Notes: a model not told the origin generated them from the sequence alone. Shown: positions 52,889 to 62,482, numbered from the stretch's first letter. The stretch is 64,000 nt of DNA from Psychroserpens sp. NJDZ02 (GCF_004843725.1 NZ_CP039451.1:3974001-4038000); one strand, 5' to 3'. Program-made: numbers and translations.

Positions 52889-53557
52889 ATGAATGGAATA
52901 AGAATAGTACTACTTGGAGTTGGAATTTTAATATTAATAATTAACCTTTTTATTAACTCGGGAAATCTTTTTAAAATAGTTTCGTATTGTTTTCAAACTA
53001 ATAGTATTAGTCAATATTGGACTTTATTTTTTAAAAGTTCAGTTAGTGGTAGAGCTGTTATTTCTTCGATTTTAGGGTTTATTCTAGCCTTGTTAATTTT
53101 TATTGCTATCACTCCTTTTGTTTTAATAAGAAAAAGCATCAACGGTAAAAAAACATCAGCTATACTGGAGGAAGGGTTGTTATTTCAATATCAAGATTTA
53201 AACTTAGAAAATGAAGACTTGCATTATACTTCAAACATAAATCAAGTTACGGGTTTACAATTAGACCATATTAAAGCAACAGGGAAGATTAGAATTGACG
53301 CTATAATACTAATAAGTGAAATAGATAAATTATGTAAAACCCATAACAAAGCATTTACATATTCTGTAATGGAAAAAATAATACTTAATGATAAAAAAGA
53401 GGCGTTAGCACCTATAATTTTAACCCTTGATGGAAAAAAAATGCCAACATATTTTATATTTAATGAGACTCATAAATCTCAATTTTCAAAAATTAGAAAT
53501 ACACTGTACAATAATGGGTATAAAAACTGCATATACTTCTCCACTATCAGAATGTAA
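52889..53557 (+). CDS. Two-helix membrane protein, unknown
   Basis: A 222-residue protein with hydrophobic segments at about residues 3-25 (GIRIVLLGVGILILIINLF) and 54-78 (SSILGFILALLIFIAITPFVL), then a soluble domain of about 140 residues. Its sequence (HYTSNINQVTGLQLDHIKATG) suggests beta strands but no known family. It stands in the run of small membrane genes, 82 bases before the TIGR02117 gene. Confidence 0.5.
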   Translation: MNGIRIVLLGVGILILIINLFINSGNLFKIVSYCFQTNSISQYWTLFFKSSVSGRAVISSILGFILALLIFIAITPFVLIRKSINGKKTSAILEEGLLFQYQDLNLENEDLHYTSNINQVTGLQLDHIKATGKIRIDAIILISEIDKLCKTHNKAFTYSVMEKIILNDKKEALAPIILTLDGKKMPTYFIFNETHKSQFSKIRNTLYNNGYKNCIYFSTIRM

Positions 53558-53639
53558 AACTAGAATACGATAAAAAGTAATAAATCTTTAAAAACAAGTC
53601 ATAACTGAGATATAGCAGCCTTAGAATAAACCAAATTAT

Positions 53640-54287
53640 ATGAAAATAGCAAAGAAAATAATTAAATGGTTTTTATATTTTTTTCTTATTCCTACAACAT
53701 ATATAATTGTTTCTTTACTCTTATCTTCAATAACAATTGAGCGGAAAGAGAGTCATAGTAATGTTAAAAAACTGATATATCTAAATACAAATGGTGTGCA
53801 TTTAGATATTTTAATTCCTATAGAAAACATCAATAGTTTTGTCTTATCTGATCTAAAATATAATAAAAACGAAAAGTATTTATCTTTTGGTTGGGGCGAT
53901 GAAAACTTTTATATCAACACTCCTACTTGGGGCGACTTAACCTTTAGCAATGCTTTTAAAGCTATGTTTTTAAAAAGTTCGACATTAATGCATGTCACAC
54001 GCTACAAACAGAAGCATTCCGATTGGACTGCAATAAAAGTAACGCCATCAGAATTAGATAAACTGAACACTTATTTATTAAATACATTTGAGACCACTAA
54101 AAACGGAAAAAAAATAATTATTAAAAACAAAGCGTATTCTTCTACTGATAATTTTTATAAATCAAAAGGAAGTTATTCCTGTTTTAACACGTGTAACAGT
54201 TGGGTAAATAATGCATTTAAAGAAAGTGATTTAAAATCGTGCTTTTGGACACCCTTCGATTTTGGATTAATTAATAAATATAACTAA
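53640..54287 (+). CDS. TIGR02117 / DUF2459 family membrane-anchored protein
   Basis: A 215-residue protein with one N-terminal transmembrane helix (KWFLYFFLIPTTYIIVSLLL). The rest matches TIGR02117/DUF2459: NTNGVHLDILIPI, FGWGDENFYINTPTW, then SCFNTCNSWVNNAFK with a conserved Cys/Asn set. The family resembles a papain/NlpC-like fold with a possible catalytic Cys and His, but the activity is untested. The soluble domain should face the periplasm. Length is normal. Confidence 0.8.
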   Translation: MKIAKKIIKWFLYFFLIPTTYIIVSLLLSSITIERKESHSNVKKLIYLNTNGVHLDILIPIENINSFVLSDLKYNKNEKYLSFGWGDENFYINTPTWGDLTFSNAFKAMFLKSSTLMHVTRYKQKHSDWTAIKVTPSELDKLNTYLLNTFETTKNGKKIIIKNKAYSSTDNFYKSKGSYSCFNTCNSWVNNAFKESDLKSCFWTPFDFGLINKYN

Positions 54288-54460
54288 ACTACAATCGTAA
54301 AAATCCTATCTTTTTTAATGCTAGTTAAAACCTGTGATTTAAATCATGAAACAAAATGTTTTATGCATCAATTATTTCAGATTAAACAGTAATTACCCGT
54401 AGTCCAAAAAAAATATAAATACATCTACAATAACCAGGATAATATTAAAGCGAACTAGCT

Positions 54461-54505
54461 CCAGATATTTTAATTTAAAACGGCTAACTTTCGTTTTAGA
54501 TTAAC
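54461..54505 (+). promoter_or_regulatory. Shared promoter block, copy 4
   Basis: CCAGATATTTTAATTTAAAA then CGGCTAACTTTCGTTTTAG and ATTAAC. The -7-like TAACTTTCG follows TAAAAC after three bases, as in the other copies. It lies 33 bases before the WYL regulator gene. Confidence 0.45.
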
Positions 54506-54537
54506 ACGTATTATTCAAAACAGGACAAAACGCTACA

Positions 54538-55260
54538 ATGGAAGAAAAACCAAGACTTTCCAGATTAACCGCTATTTTAACCCAATTGCAATCAAAACAA
54601 CTATTAACGGCTCGTGAAATTGCAAAAAAACATAATGTAAGTATAAGAACAATATACCGAGACATTAAAACACTTGAAAATTCAGGTATTCCAATTATTA
54701 CTGAGGAAGGAAAAGGTTTTTCTTTAATCCATGGTTTTAATCTTCCTCCAGTCATGTTTACGGAAAAAGAAGCAAATGCGTTGATTACTGCAGAACAACT
54801 GATACTAAAAAACAAAGACGACTCTTTTGCTAGAGAATACCAAAATGCAATCTCAAAAATAAAAGCCATTTTACAACACTCGCAAAAAGAGAAAATCGAA
54901 TTTTTAGCTGAAAAAATACACTTCAGAACTAATGCAGAACATCAAAAAACCAGTAATCATTTAATGAGCATCCAATCTGCTATTTCTGATTTTAACCTTA
55001 TCGACATTGACTATCATTCTTTACAAGATAAAAACACCAAGCGTACTATTGAGCCTTTTGCTTTATATAGCACACAGGACAATTGGCTTTTAATTGCGGT
55101 CTGTCGCTTACGGAATGACTTTAGAGCATTTAGATTAGATCATATTACTACATTGACTGTTCTCGAGCAACATTTTGAACCTCAAAAAATAACGCTTCAA
55201 GAGTACTTTGAAATTTGTAAAAAAAAATGCACATCAACCCCTGACATACCGTTGTCATAA
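54538..55260 (+). CDS. WYL-domain transcriptional regulator
   Basis: A 240-residue protein. The N-terminal helix-turn-helix is of DeoR/HTH_11 type (LTAREIAKKHNVSIRTIYRDIKTLENSGIPIITEEGKGF). A linker is followed by a WYL domain (DIDYHSLQDKNTKRTIEPFALYSTQDNWLLIAVCRLR, RAFRLDHI) that probably senses a ligand or nucleic acid. Many WYL regulators control stress or defence genes. Here it is followed on the same strand by GyrI-like and DUF1801 genes, 46 and 8 bases apart, which it may regulate. Confidence 0.88.
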   Translation: MEEKPRLSRLTAILTQLQSKQLLTAREIAKKHNVSIRTIYRDIKTLENSGIPIITEEGKGFSLIHGFNLPPVMFTEKEANALITAEQLILKNKDDSFAREYQNAISKIKAILQHSQKEKIEFLAEKIHFRTNAEHQKTSNHLMSIQSAISDFNLIDIDYHSLQDKNTKRTIEPFALYSTQDNWLLIAVCRLRNDFRAFRLDHITTLTVLEQHFEPQKITLQEYFEICKKKCTSTPDIPLS

Positions 55261-55306
55261 CCTGTATTTACTTTTGCTGCAAAATTAATCATAAAGACAT
55301 TAAAAA

Positions 55307-55768
55307 ATGAACACAGTAACAGTTAAAGCATTTAAAGTAATCGGTATTTCGGTAAGAACAACCAATCAAAACGAGCAAGCAGCACAAGATATTAGCGCAT
55401 TATGGCAAAAATTTATGTTAGAGGGAATTCTTGATAAAATTCCTAATAAAATAGATACGACTGTGTATTCCATCTACACAGATTACGAAAGCGACTATAC
55501 ACAACCGTATACTACCATTTTGGGTTGTAAAGTCAAGCACTTAAATGAAATACCAAATGGGATGGTTGGTAAAACTATTAATGAAGCAAAATATAATAAG
55601 TTTACAACTAAAGGCGATTTAGCAAAAGGATTAATTATTAAACAATGGAAAGCAATATGGACTATGGATTTAGACCGCGAATATACGGCAGATTTTGAAG
55701 TCTTTGGAGAGAAAGCACAAAACCCACAAGATGCAGAAATTGATATTTTAATTGCTGTTAAATCATAG
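55307..55768 (+). CDS. GyrI-like small-molecule binding protein
   Basis: A 153-residue single-domain protein of the GyrI-like/AraC effector-binding fold (VIGISVRTTNQNEQAAQDISALWQKF; VYSIYTDYESDYTQPYTTILGCKV). These bind hydrophobic small molecules, and some are cyclopropanoid hydrolases. It has no HTH of its own and lies between a WYL regulator and a DUF1801 protein. A role with the WYL regulator is inferred from position. Confidence 0.85.
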   Translation: MNTVTVKAFKVIGISVRTTNQNEQAAQDISALWQKFMLEGILDKIPNKIDTTVYSIYTDYESDYTQPYTTILGCKVKHLNEIPNGMVGKTINEAKYNKFTTKGDLAKGLIIKQWKAIWTMDLDREYTADFEVFGEKAQNPQDAEIDILIAVKS

Positions 55769-55776
55769 TAACAAAA

Positions 55777-56145
55777 ATGAGTACAGACATTGATAGCTAT
55801 TATTTAGAAAAGGACGAACCAGATAAAAGTTGCTTACTGACTTTAAGAGAGTGCATGCTTAGACAAGATAAAAACATTTCGGAAACACTAAAATGGGGAA
55901 TGCCTTGTTTTATTTACAAAAATAAAATATTCTGTTATCTATCGACTGATAAAAAAACGAAGGAACCTTATCTTTTAATGGTTGAAGGAAAACACTTAAA
56001 CCATCCAGAATTAGAAAAAGGGCAACGCTCTAGAATGAAAATTTTGAGAATAAACCCTAATATCGATTTACCCATTGCTTTTATTAATGCGCTATTAAAT
56101 GAAGCACTAGACTTATATAGACTTGGAATTATAAAAACTAAATAA
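55777..56145 (+). CDS. DUF1801 (YdhG-like) protein
   Basis: A 122-residue protein with the DUF1801 pattern: LRECMLRQDKNISETLKWGMPCFIYKNKIFCYL, then PYLLMVEGKHLNHPEL. The family is small, cytosolic and of unknown function. It starts eight bases after the GyrI-like gene and is followed by a strong hairpin, so it closes the operon. Confidence 0.82.
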   Translation: MSTDIDSYYLEKDEPDKSCLLTLRECMLRQDKNISETLKWGMPCFIYKNKIFCYLSTDKKTKEPYLLMVEGKHLNHPELEKGQRSRMKILRINPNIDLPIAFINALLNEALDLYRLGIIKTK

Positions 56146-56178
56146 TAACGAGGTATTAACAAGGCGATCAATTTTTCA

Positions 56179-56213
56179 AATAGTCTGCAAAATGGTTAAT
56201 TTTGCAGGCTATT
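56179..56213 (+). terminator. Terminator of the WYL/GyrI/DUF1801 unit
   Basis: A 15-bp stem AATAGTCTGCAAAAT / ATTTTGCAGGCTATT (one G-U pair) with a 5-base loop, 33 bases after the DUF1801 stop. The T-run after it is short. Confidence 0.75.
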
Positions 56214-56528
56214 TTACAATAAAACAGTTCTAGTAAATATGGCGGCACACGTCTTTTTCTAATGCTCCAATGACAACATCTCAAATCACTTTTAACGTAT
56301 TAAAACAAACTTTAAAATAATAACCTGCTCAATCACTATTCTTCATTTAAATATAATGCACAAAACAATTAGGACGTCATACCTATTGGAAATAGTGTTT
56401 GTAAACTGTAACTTAGCAACACCCAATTAATTCAAAAAGCTTATATTTCTATTATTATTATTATTTGAATATCAGAAACTTTAGTCATTATCAGATTGGT
56501 TACATACCATACAAATTAAGAACGAAAA
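56214..56528. other. Gene-free spacer
   Basis: About 315 bases between the terminator and the DUF805-like gene. I see no ORF, promoter match or repeat worth naming. Confidence 0.5.
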
Positions 56529-57473
56529 ATGAACATTTCAAAAATAAAATTAAATTTAGATATATGTAATATTCTTTTAAAACCAAAGGGTAGTATTTCT
56601 AGTAAAGAATTTTTGATTGGTATAAGTATTTTACTCATAATTACCTTTTATCAAACATTAACCGAAAATCTATTAATAAACGTTTCCACAATTTTAAATC
56701 AATTAAATAATGATTTATTAACTATTACGGCATTAAATATTACACCAACTGCTTTAAGTTTACCAACAAACTCCTATTTTCTAATATTCCTGTCTTGTCT
56801 CATTTTATGCTACAAAAGAGCTATCGACTTAAACTATACACCCATCAAAGGCATCGTTTTTGGCATCATCTTGTATTTAGGATTTAGTTTTAATTTTGTA
56901 GGGTCTATCAAATTACTTACTTTTTATACTGTTAATGACGCTCAAGTTATCGCAAAAACAAATAATTATATGACTACATATAATATATTAAGTGGTTTAA
57001 TAACATTATTAGCCATCGTTTTAGTTGTTCATCTTTCTGTAAAAAAAGGAAAAAAAGAAAGTTTTATAGTGGACAGTATAATGTCTAAATATATTCTAAA
57101 TTTAGGAAAAACGATTTTGCTTTTTATTGGATTTATTTTTGTTCTGGCTATACTTTATTCCTTTGTAAAACTTAATATTGAAATTATTAGTATGTTATTA
57201 GGAGTTGCTCTTTTAATCGTTTTATTTTATTATCTCTATTTAAATTACAAAACAACCAAAGGCTTTCGTGTTCTTTTTTATTTTAATCTTGGTATATTAG
57301 TGACCTATTTATTTTCTCTGGTTGGGTATTTTTATATGACTAAAATATCTGTAAATTTTGTAATCTTAAAACTTTATCCTTCTCTATTTACTATTATCAA
57401 TATGTTATTTATATTAACTAACCTTAGTATTATTTCGGTACAAACTTTTAAAAACAACACTACTAACACCTAA
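56529..57473 (+). CDS. DUF805-like polytopic membrane protein
   Basis: A 314-residue protein with about eight hydrophobic segments. The first 115 residues (LLKPKGSISSKEFLIGISILLI, then CYKRAIDLNYTPIKGI) resemble DUF805, in which a RxxDxG-like loop joins the helices. The C-terminal half is further membrane helices without known motifs. Function unknown. It stands alone. Confidence 0.6.
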   Translation: MNISKIKLNLDICNILLKPKGSISSKEFLIGISILLIITFYQTLTENLLINVSTILNQLNNDLLTITALNITPTALSLPTNSYFLIFLSCLILCYKRAIDLNYTPIKGIVFGIILYLGFSFNFVGSIKLLTFYTVNDAQVIAKTNNYMTTYNILSGLITLLAIVLVVHLSVKKGKKESFIVDSIMSKYILNLGKTILLFIGFIFVLAILYSFVKLNIEIISMLLGVALLIVLFYYLYLNYKTTKGFRVLFYFNLGILVTYLFSLVGYFYMTKISVNFVILKLYPSLFTIINMLFILTNLSIISVQTFKNNTTNT

Positions 57474-57607
57474 TAAAAATGACTCAGGCTTAGTCCTTAA
57501 TTAAATAGTCATTGCGAGTTTATAAGGTCCAATTTTCCTTCATAAAATATTGATATAAAACTTTAAAATTGTTCTAACACATCAAATTATACATCATTTA
57601 CAAAACC

Positions 57608-58507
57608 ATGAAAATTATATTTAACGACAGTGTAATTGATAATAAGATAGTTGAACCTGACTACGAAGCTGAATTTAATTCTGCGAAAGCGAACGGATTT
57701 GAAACTGACATATTCAGTTTTGAAGCATTAGAAGACGGACATATAAATAATGCTCTAAAATACATTCAACCTTCTAAAAATATAGAACTAGGTATTTATC
57801 GCGGTTGGATGATGACACCAGAAATTTACAACCAATTTTACATTGGACTTTTAAAAAAGAATATCAAGTTGATTAACAATTCGACGCAATACAAACATTG
57901 TCATTACCTACCTGAGTCCTACGATAAAATAATTAACGAAACGCCAAAATCAAATTGGACCAAAGATATTTCCGAGACCAGTATCCTAGAGTTATCACAT
58001 CAATTTGGGAATAATCCAATAATTGTAAAAGATTACGTAAAATCGGAAAAGCATAACTGGAATGATGCTTGTTTTATACCAAACGCATCAGACGCAAATA
58101 AAGTTAAAGAAATAGTAAGTCGATTTCTGGAATTACGAGGAGATTATCTAAACGAAGGAATTGTTTTCCGAGAGTTTATAGAATTAGAATTTCTAACCGA
58201 ACACTCTAAAAGCAAAATGCCATTAACAAAAGAATATAGAATTGTCTTTTTAAATAAAAAAGTTGTACAAATATTCAATTATTGGGACGAAGGAAATTAT
58301 AACTCTGAAAAACCAAATATTGATTTCTTCCAAAATATTGCTGAGAAAATAGAAAGTAATTTTTTTACAATGGATGTTGCTAAAAAAAAGAATGGAGATT
58401 GGATAATAATGGAATTAGGAGATGGTCAAGTTGCTGGCGTTCCTGACAATGCGAATACAAACAATTACTATAATATACTAAAAAAACGGCTCAGCAAATC
58501 GTGTTGA
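57608..58507 (+). CDS. ATP-grasp (DUF4343-type) protein
   Basis: A 299-residue cytosolic protein with the layout of DUF4343 ATP-grasp proteins: KDYVKSEKHNWNDACFI (nucleotide-binding lysine region), EGIVFREFIELEF, EYRIVFLNKKVVQIF, and the metal-binding MELGDGQVAGVPD near the C-terminus. ATP-grasp enzymes join a carboxylate to an amine or thiol using ATP. The substrate is unknown; some relatives lie near toxin or peptide-modification genes, but no such neighbours are visible here. Confidence 0.8.
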   Translation: MKIIFNDSVIDNKIVEPDYEAEFNSAKANGFETDIFSFEALEDGHINNALKYIQPSKNIELGIYRGWMMTPEIYNQFYIGLLKKNIKLINNSTQYKHCHYLPESYDKIINETPKSNWTKDISETSILELSHQFGNNPIIVKDYVKSEKHNWNDACFIPNASDANKVKEIVSRFLELRGDYLNEGIVFREFIELEFLTEHSKSKMPLTKEYRIVFLNKKVVQIFNYWDEGNYNSEKPNIDFFQNIAEKIESNFFTMDVAKKKNGDWIIMELGDGQVAGVPDNANTNNYYNILKKRLSKSC

Positions 58508-58703
58508 ATTAATTGCTTATTTTAGTCTATTCATAACATAGTCACTTTTTATGACTCCCGTTTTTGATTTGAAAAATCCTAACATACAAGCATATTTTTC
58601 TAGGATTCCCTAATTAGGACACCTTAAAATCCGACATACAATTATTATTTAAGTCCGATTTGATAAAGAATTTAGATTGTATAAAACTGATTTTACTATT
58701 AGT

Positions 58704-59036
58704 TTAATCATCGCAACCACCCACTACTTTTGAAAAATCATAAGATTCTCCTCGTTTAAAATATACATATGAATTTTTAACATGTGTAATTTTACTATCT
58801 AGAGTATAATCATATTCTACAAAAACGACATACATACTAGTTCCTGGAGTTGGATTTAAGTTTCCAAAAGTTACATTGGAAATCTCAACACCATCAGGTA
58901 TATTATTACAATCCTTTATACGCTATATATCCGAAATATCCTTTACTATTTGTTGTTCAATAGTTAGTTTTTCACTACATGAATAGGAAAGCAGTGTAAA
59001 AAGAATAATTCCTATAAGGATAGCTGTTTTTTTCAT
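58704..59036 (-). pseudogene. Lipoprotein gene interrupted by one amber codon
   Basis: Reading the - strand from ATG 59036 gives a lipoprotein leader (MKKTAILIGIILFTLLSYSC, lipid cysteine at residue 20). It continues open to codon 37 and meets TAG at 58923-58925 (codon 38). The same frame then continues without another stop to TAA at 58704, ending KVVGGCDD. The full frame would be a 110-residue lipoprotein with a mature domain containing a YxVFVEYDY segment. Only one substitution separates it from an intact gene, so the loss is recent, or the stop is suppressed, or it is a sequencing error. Confidence 0.75.
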
Positions 59037-59346
59037 TGGATAAGATTTAATTATGGTAAAGATATTGGTTTATACTAAAGCTACAAATAGAATAAAATAT
59101 AAATACAATATATCTAGATATAACTATGATAGCGTCATACACCTATTGAAGTTAGTAAAAAATGCTGCTAATTTACACCATTAACTAAAATTAAATATAT
59201 CTTTAGATCTATTAAACATAAGCTTAATTAAACGTTAACCTGCCTCCTTATTTCTAGGGTAAATATTTAATTCATTAAAAAAGCATAAAATTATAGTAAT
59301 ACTTAAGGTTTCTGATTGAAAAAAAACAAATTAACTTCTATAAACA
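59037..59346. other. Gene-free divergent spacer
   Basis: A 310-base AT-rich region between the pseudogene start and the gene at 59347. It presumably holds promoters for both, but I see no exact TAnnTTTG match in a convincing position. Confidence 0.4.
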
Positions 59347-59856
59347 ATGACCTTGAAACTAACGTTAATGTTCTGTTTTACGATGTATTCGTCCTTACTA
59401 TTCGCTCAAGCCAGTTGGGGGTATTCTGTAAAATTTAAACTAATATCAAAAACAAATGACACTATTTCCGTACAAAATTTTAAAGACGGAACTGTCAAAT
59501 TATTAAGTGCTCCTTTTGGAGCGCATTCAAATAACACACTTGCATTTGATTCTATTACTAATACATTTAAATTTAGTCAACAAACAATTGCAACCAATTC
59601 TATACTAGTGTTCCAAACTCTAAAAGATACAACGGTACTTAATATACAGACGACCAATTTAGACTTAAGACATATAGTGTTAACAGGACATGAGTATTCG
59701 TTTAACGTTTGGACGGATGACAAAAGATTTATAAAAAGTAAAATAGACGATAAATACTGGAAACGTAAACATTCTTTTAAATATTATATCTCAAAAAACA
59801 GAGGTAAATTAATTAGAACCCAATTAAAGACACTTGTGGAAGTTGAATTAAAATAA
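59347..59856 (+). CDS. Small exported protein, unknown
   Basis: A 169-residue protein with a signal peptide (LTLMFCFTMYSSLLFAQ). The mature part is beta-rich and basic toward the C-terminus (KYWKRKHSFKYYISKNRGKL). No known family. It is monocistronic, with a 232-base spacer before the phosphatidyltransferase gene. Confidence 0.6.
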   Translation: MTLKLTLMFCFTMYSSLLFAQASWGYSVKFKLISKTNDTISVQNFKDGTVKLLSAPFGAHSNNTLAFDSITNTFKFSQQTIATNSILVFQTLKDTTVLNIQTTNLDLRHIVLTGHEYSFNVWTDDKRFIKSKIDDKYWKRKHSFKYYISKNRGKLIRTQLKTLVEVELK

Positions 59857-59999
59857 GTTATGTAATGATACCTATACACACGAAATAGTAACAAGTAAAA
59901 ATTAATAAAAAACTACAATTCCAGTACTTTTATTTGGATTGCTAAAAATATAGGTTTTGATGTTTTTTATTAATCATTCAACTTGTTTTTATAAAGTCT

Positions 60000-60007
60000 T
60001 ATCTTTG
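60000..60007 (+). promoter_or_regulatory. Candidate -7 box for the CDP-alcohol transferase gene
   Basis: TATCTTTG is an exact TAnnTTTG match 81 bases before the ATG at 60089. A TTG lies 14 bases upstream, closer than usual. Confidence 0.35.
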
Positions 60008-60088
60008 TTTTTCTAAATACTTTAGAAGTGTCTATTTATAGTAATAATCTGGTATATTCCGCAACACCTATCTATCTTATGACTTTAC

Positions 60089-60856
60089 ATGTCAAAATTA
60101 CCACAAGCGCATAAATTTATTGATCTTTCGGATTACGGAAGACCTATTGCCAGAGTTATTGCCAATCGTTTAAAACATACCCAATTTACACCAGTCCATG
60201 TAACCTTAGCTTTTATAGTCTCTGGATTAATTGCCATTTACTGTATTATAATGGGCTATTATTGGGCTGCTGCTTTTTTTTTAATATTTAAATCCATACT
60301 TGATGCTGCGGATGGCGAGTTGGCTAGAATCAAACAAACTCCATCTTATACGGGACGCTATTTGGACTCGGTGGCAGATATTTTACTAAATGCTATTATT
60401 TTTAGTACCATTTGGTATATCACAGAAACTCCTATTTGGTTAACGATACTAGCCTTTTTAGGAATACAATTACAAGGCACATTGTATAATTACTATTATG
60501 TTATTTTAAGAAATAAATTTGATGGTGATACGACAAGTCGCATTTTTGAATCCAAAACCCCAATAGCTTTAACTGGCGAAAAACAAAGTCATGTTAATAC
60601 GCTTTTTAAGCTATACACTTTATTATATGGTGGTTTTGATAAAACTATTTACTTCTTGGATCCAAGAGCAGCCTATGGAAAAGTATTTCCTAAATGGTTG
60701 ATGACTAGTATTTCGACCTTTGGTTTAGGTTTTCAATTATTAATTATTGCTATATTATTAGTCTCTGATTTAAAAGACTATATCATCCCCTTTTTTGTTG
60801 GCTATTCTGGAATGATTTTTATCTTTATAGCTATCCGTAAATTATTTTACAAATAA
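60089..60856 (+). CDS. CDP-alcohol phosphatidyltransferase family membrane protein
   Basis: A 255-residue polytopic membrane enzyme with the complete CDP-alcohol phosphotransferase motif: D72, D75, G76, A79, R80, G89, D93 and D97 (DAADGELAR ... TGRYLDSVAD). Two metal ions held by these Asp residues catalyse transfer of a phosphatidyl or similar group from a CDP-alcohol. Six hydrophobic segments fit the family. The substrate (glycerophosphate, inositol, ethanolamine or other) is not evident. It is followed by a hairpin shared with the convergent gene. Confidence 0.9.
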   Translation: MSKLPQAHKFIDLSDYGRPIARVIANRLKHTQFTPVHVTLAFIVSGLIAIYCIIMGYYWAAAFFLIFKSILDAADGELARIKQTPSYTGRYLDSVADILLNAIIFSTIWYITETPIWLTILAFLGIQLQGTLYNYYYVILRNKFDGDTTSRIFESKTPIALTGEKQSHVNTLFKLYTLLYGGFDKTIYFLDPRAAYGKVFPKWLMTSISTFGLGFQLLIIAILLVSDLKDYIIPFFVGYSGMIFIFIAIRKLFYK

Positions 60857-60859
60857 AAA

Positions 60860-60879
60860 CAGCACCTTTTAAAGTGCTG
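60860..60879. terminator. Terminator between convergent genes
   Basis: CAGCAC / GTGCTG stem with an 8-base loop, preceded by AAAA and followed by CTTTTGTTTT. It can serve both the transferase gene and the - strand gene at 60888. Confidence 0.8.
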
Positions 60880-60887
60880 CTTTTGTT

Positions 60888-61184
60888 TTATTTAACTGTA
60901 ACTGTTTTTGCTTTGTCACTATACACATAAGTATATAACCACATCAAGGTAAAGGATGGTATGACGTCAAAACCAGGCAATGCTTCCTCTATAAAACTAA
61001 AAACTGCTGCTATTTTACCCACTCTTCCTTTGTATAGTTTAGCCATTAACCAAGCGGACACTGGCGCCCAAATAATATCGGAAAACTCACCAATACCTGG
61101 AATAATAAAAGAAACATATCCTAAGGCATCAAAGATTAGCCCTAGAAATAGTTTTGTGTATTTGTTTGTGTCGTTAAAATTCAT
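60888..61184 (-). CDS. Small conserved membrane protein
   Basis: A 98-residue protein with two to three hydrophobic segments (KLFLGLIFDALGYVSFIIPG; IIWAPVSAWLMAKLYKG; PSFTLMWLYTYVY) and a glycine/proline-rich centre (EEALPGFDVIPSF). It resembles small conserved flavobacterial proteins without a named domain. It follows folE by 53 bases on the same strand and may be the last gene of the msrA-folE unit. Confidence 0.65.
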   Translation of the reverse strand: MNFNDTNKYTKLFLGLIFDALGYVSFIIPGIGEFSDIIWAPVSAWLMAKLYKGRVGKIAAVFSFIEEALPGFDVIPSFTLMWLYTYVYSDKAKTVTVK

Positions 61185-61237
61185 TTAAAATAATTTGTAA
61201 TTGCATGATATACAAAGCAAATAGTATTCCAAAAATA

Positions 61238-61834
61238 TTAACTCAATTTAGAGCTTATTAAATTCAAAAATTCTGTGCGTGTTTCGATATTTTCAAAAGC
61301 CCCTCTAAACCCTGAAGTTGTTGTAACGCTATTTTGTTTTTGCACGCCTCTCATTTGCATACACATATGACTCGCTTCAATAACTACCGCTACACCTTCG
61401 GGTTTTAGAGTATCATTAATACAATCTAATATTTGATGCGTTAAACGTTCTTGTACTTGCAAACGTCTAGAAAAAACATCCACAATTCGTGGTAATTTAC
61501 TTAATCCTACAATATGACCATTTGGAATATATGCAATATGTGCTTTTCCAAAAAATGGTAAAATATGATGCTCGCAAAGTGAGTAAAATTCGATATCTTT
61601 TACAATAACCATATCGTTATATTCTTCCTTGAACATGGCCCCTTTTAATATTTCAGCCGCATCTTGATCGTAACCTTGCGTTAAAAACTGCATGGCCTTT
61701 GCTGCACGTTCTGGTGTTTTTATCAAACCTTCTCGATTGGTATCCTCACCTAAATCTTCAATAATATTTTTATAACGTTCTTTGACATCATCAGTAACTT
61801 TAATACTATACTCTTCAAATTGTTTATATGGCAT
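61238..61834 (-). CDS. folE: GTP cyclohydrolase I
   Basis: A 198-residue enzyme with zinc ligand C87 and nearby H89/H90 in [10 protein letters not shown], and the second cysteine in SHMCMQMRG. The [23 protein letters not shown] stretch is diagnostic. It turns GTP into dihydroneopterin triphosphate, the first step of folate and pterin synthesis. It starts two bases after the msrA stop, so the two are cotranscribed. Confidence 0.96.
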   Translation of the reverse strand: MPYKQFEEYSIKVTDDVKERYKNIIEDLGEDTNREGLIKTPERAAKAMQFLTQGYDQDAAEILKGAMFKEEYNDMVIVKDIEFYSLCEHHILPFFGKAHIAYIPNGHIVGLSKLPRIVDVFSRRLQVQERLTHQILDCINDTLKPEGVAVVIEASHMCMQMRGVQKQNSVTTTSGFRGAFENIETRTEFLNLISSKLS

Positions 61835-61836
61835 CT

Positions 61837-62391
61837 TTAAACGTGTTTTTCTTTTAATTTATTACTATAATATTTTTTAATCTTATCAATTTTTGGATCA
61901 ATTACAAACTGGCAATACGATGCTTCTTTGTTTCTGTCGTAATACGTTTGATGTGCATCCTCCGCAATATAAAATGGCCCCAATGCTGTAACTTCGGTAA
62001 CAATTGGACTATTAAAAACAGCTTCTTTTTCTAATAAGTTAATAAAATCTTCCGCCATTTCTTTTTGGATTTCAGAATTATAAAAAATAGCAGATCTATA
62101 TTGTGTTCCTACATCATGACCTTGTCTGTTTAAAGTTGTAGGGTCGTGTGTTGCAAAAAAAAGTTCTAGCAACTCTGTATACCTTACTTTATTTTCATCA
62201 TAAAACATCTGAATACCTTCCGCATGTCCCGTTCTACCCGTAGTAATTTCTCTATATGCAGGATTTTTAATAGTACCGCCTGTATATCCAGAAACTACCT
62301 TTTCCACACCTTCTATTCTTAAAAAAACGGCTTCTGTACACCAGAAACAACCGCCTGCAAAAGTAGCTATTTGTAAATTTTCTTCTTTCAT
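61837..62391 (-). CDS. msrA: Peptide-methionine (S)-S-oxide reductase
   Basis: A 184-residue MsrA with the catalytic GCFWC motif (C15, C18), followed by [11 protein letters not shown] and the [19 protein letters not shown] region. It repairs oxidised methionine in proteins. There is no signal peptide, so it acts in the cytosol. No MsrB domain is fused. It shares a strong promoter with folE. Confidence 0.96.
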   Translation of the reverse strand: MKEENLQIATFAGGCFWCTEAVFLRIEGVEKVVSGYTGGTIKNPAYREITTGRTGHAEGIQMFYDENKVRYTELLELFFATHDPTTLNRQGHDVGTQYRSAIFYNSEIQKEMAEDFINLLEKEAVFNSPIVTEVTALGPFYIAEDAHQTYYDRNKEASYCQFVIDPKIDKIKKYYSNKLKEKHV

Positions 62392-62482
62392 TTTATAAAA
62401 ATAACTATTTCCGCATAGCTTACATTTATCACAGTATAAACAAAATTAATTTTAACGTTTAATTATGAGTATAATTTACCAC

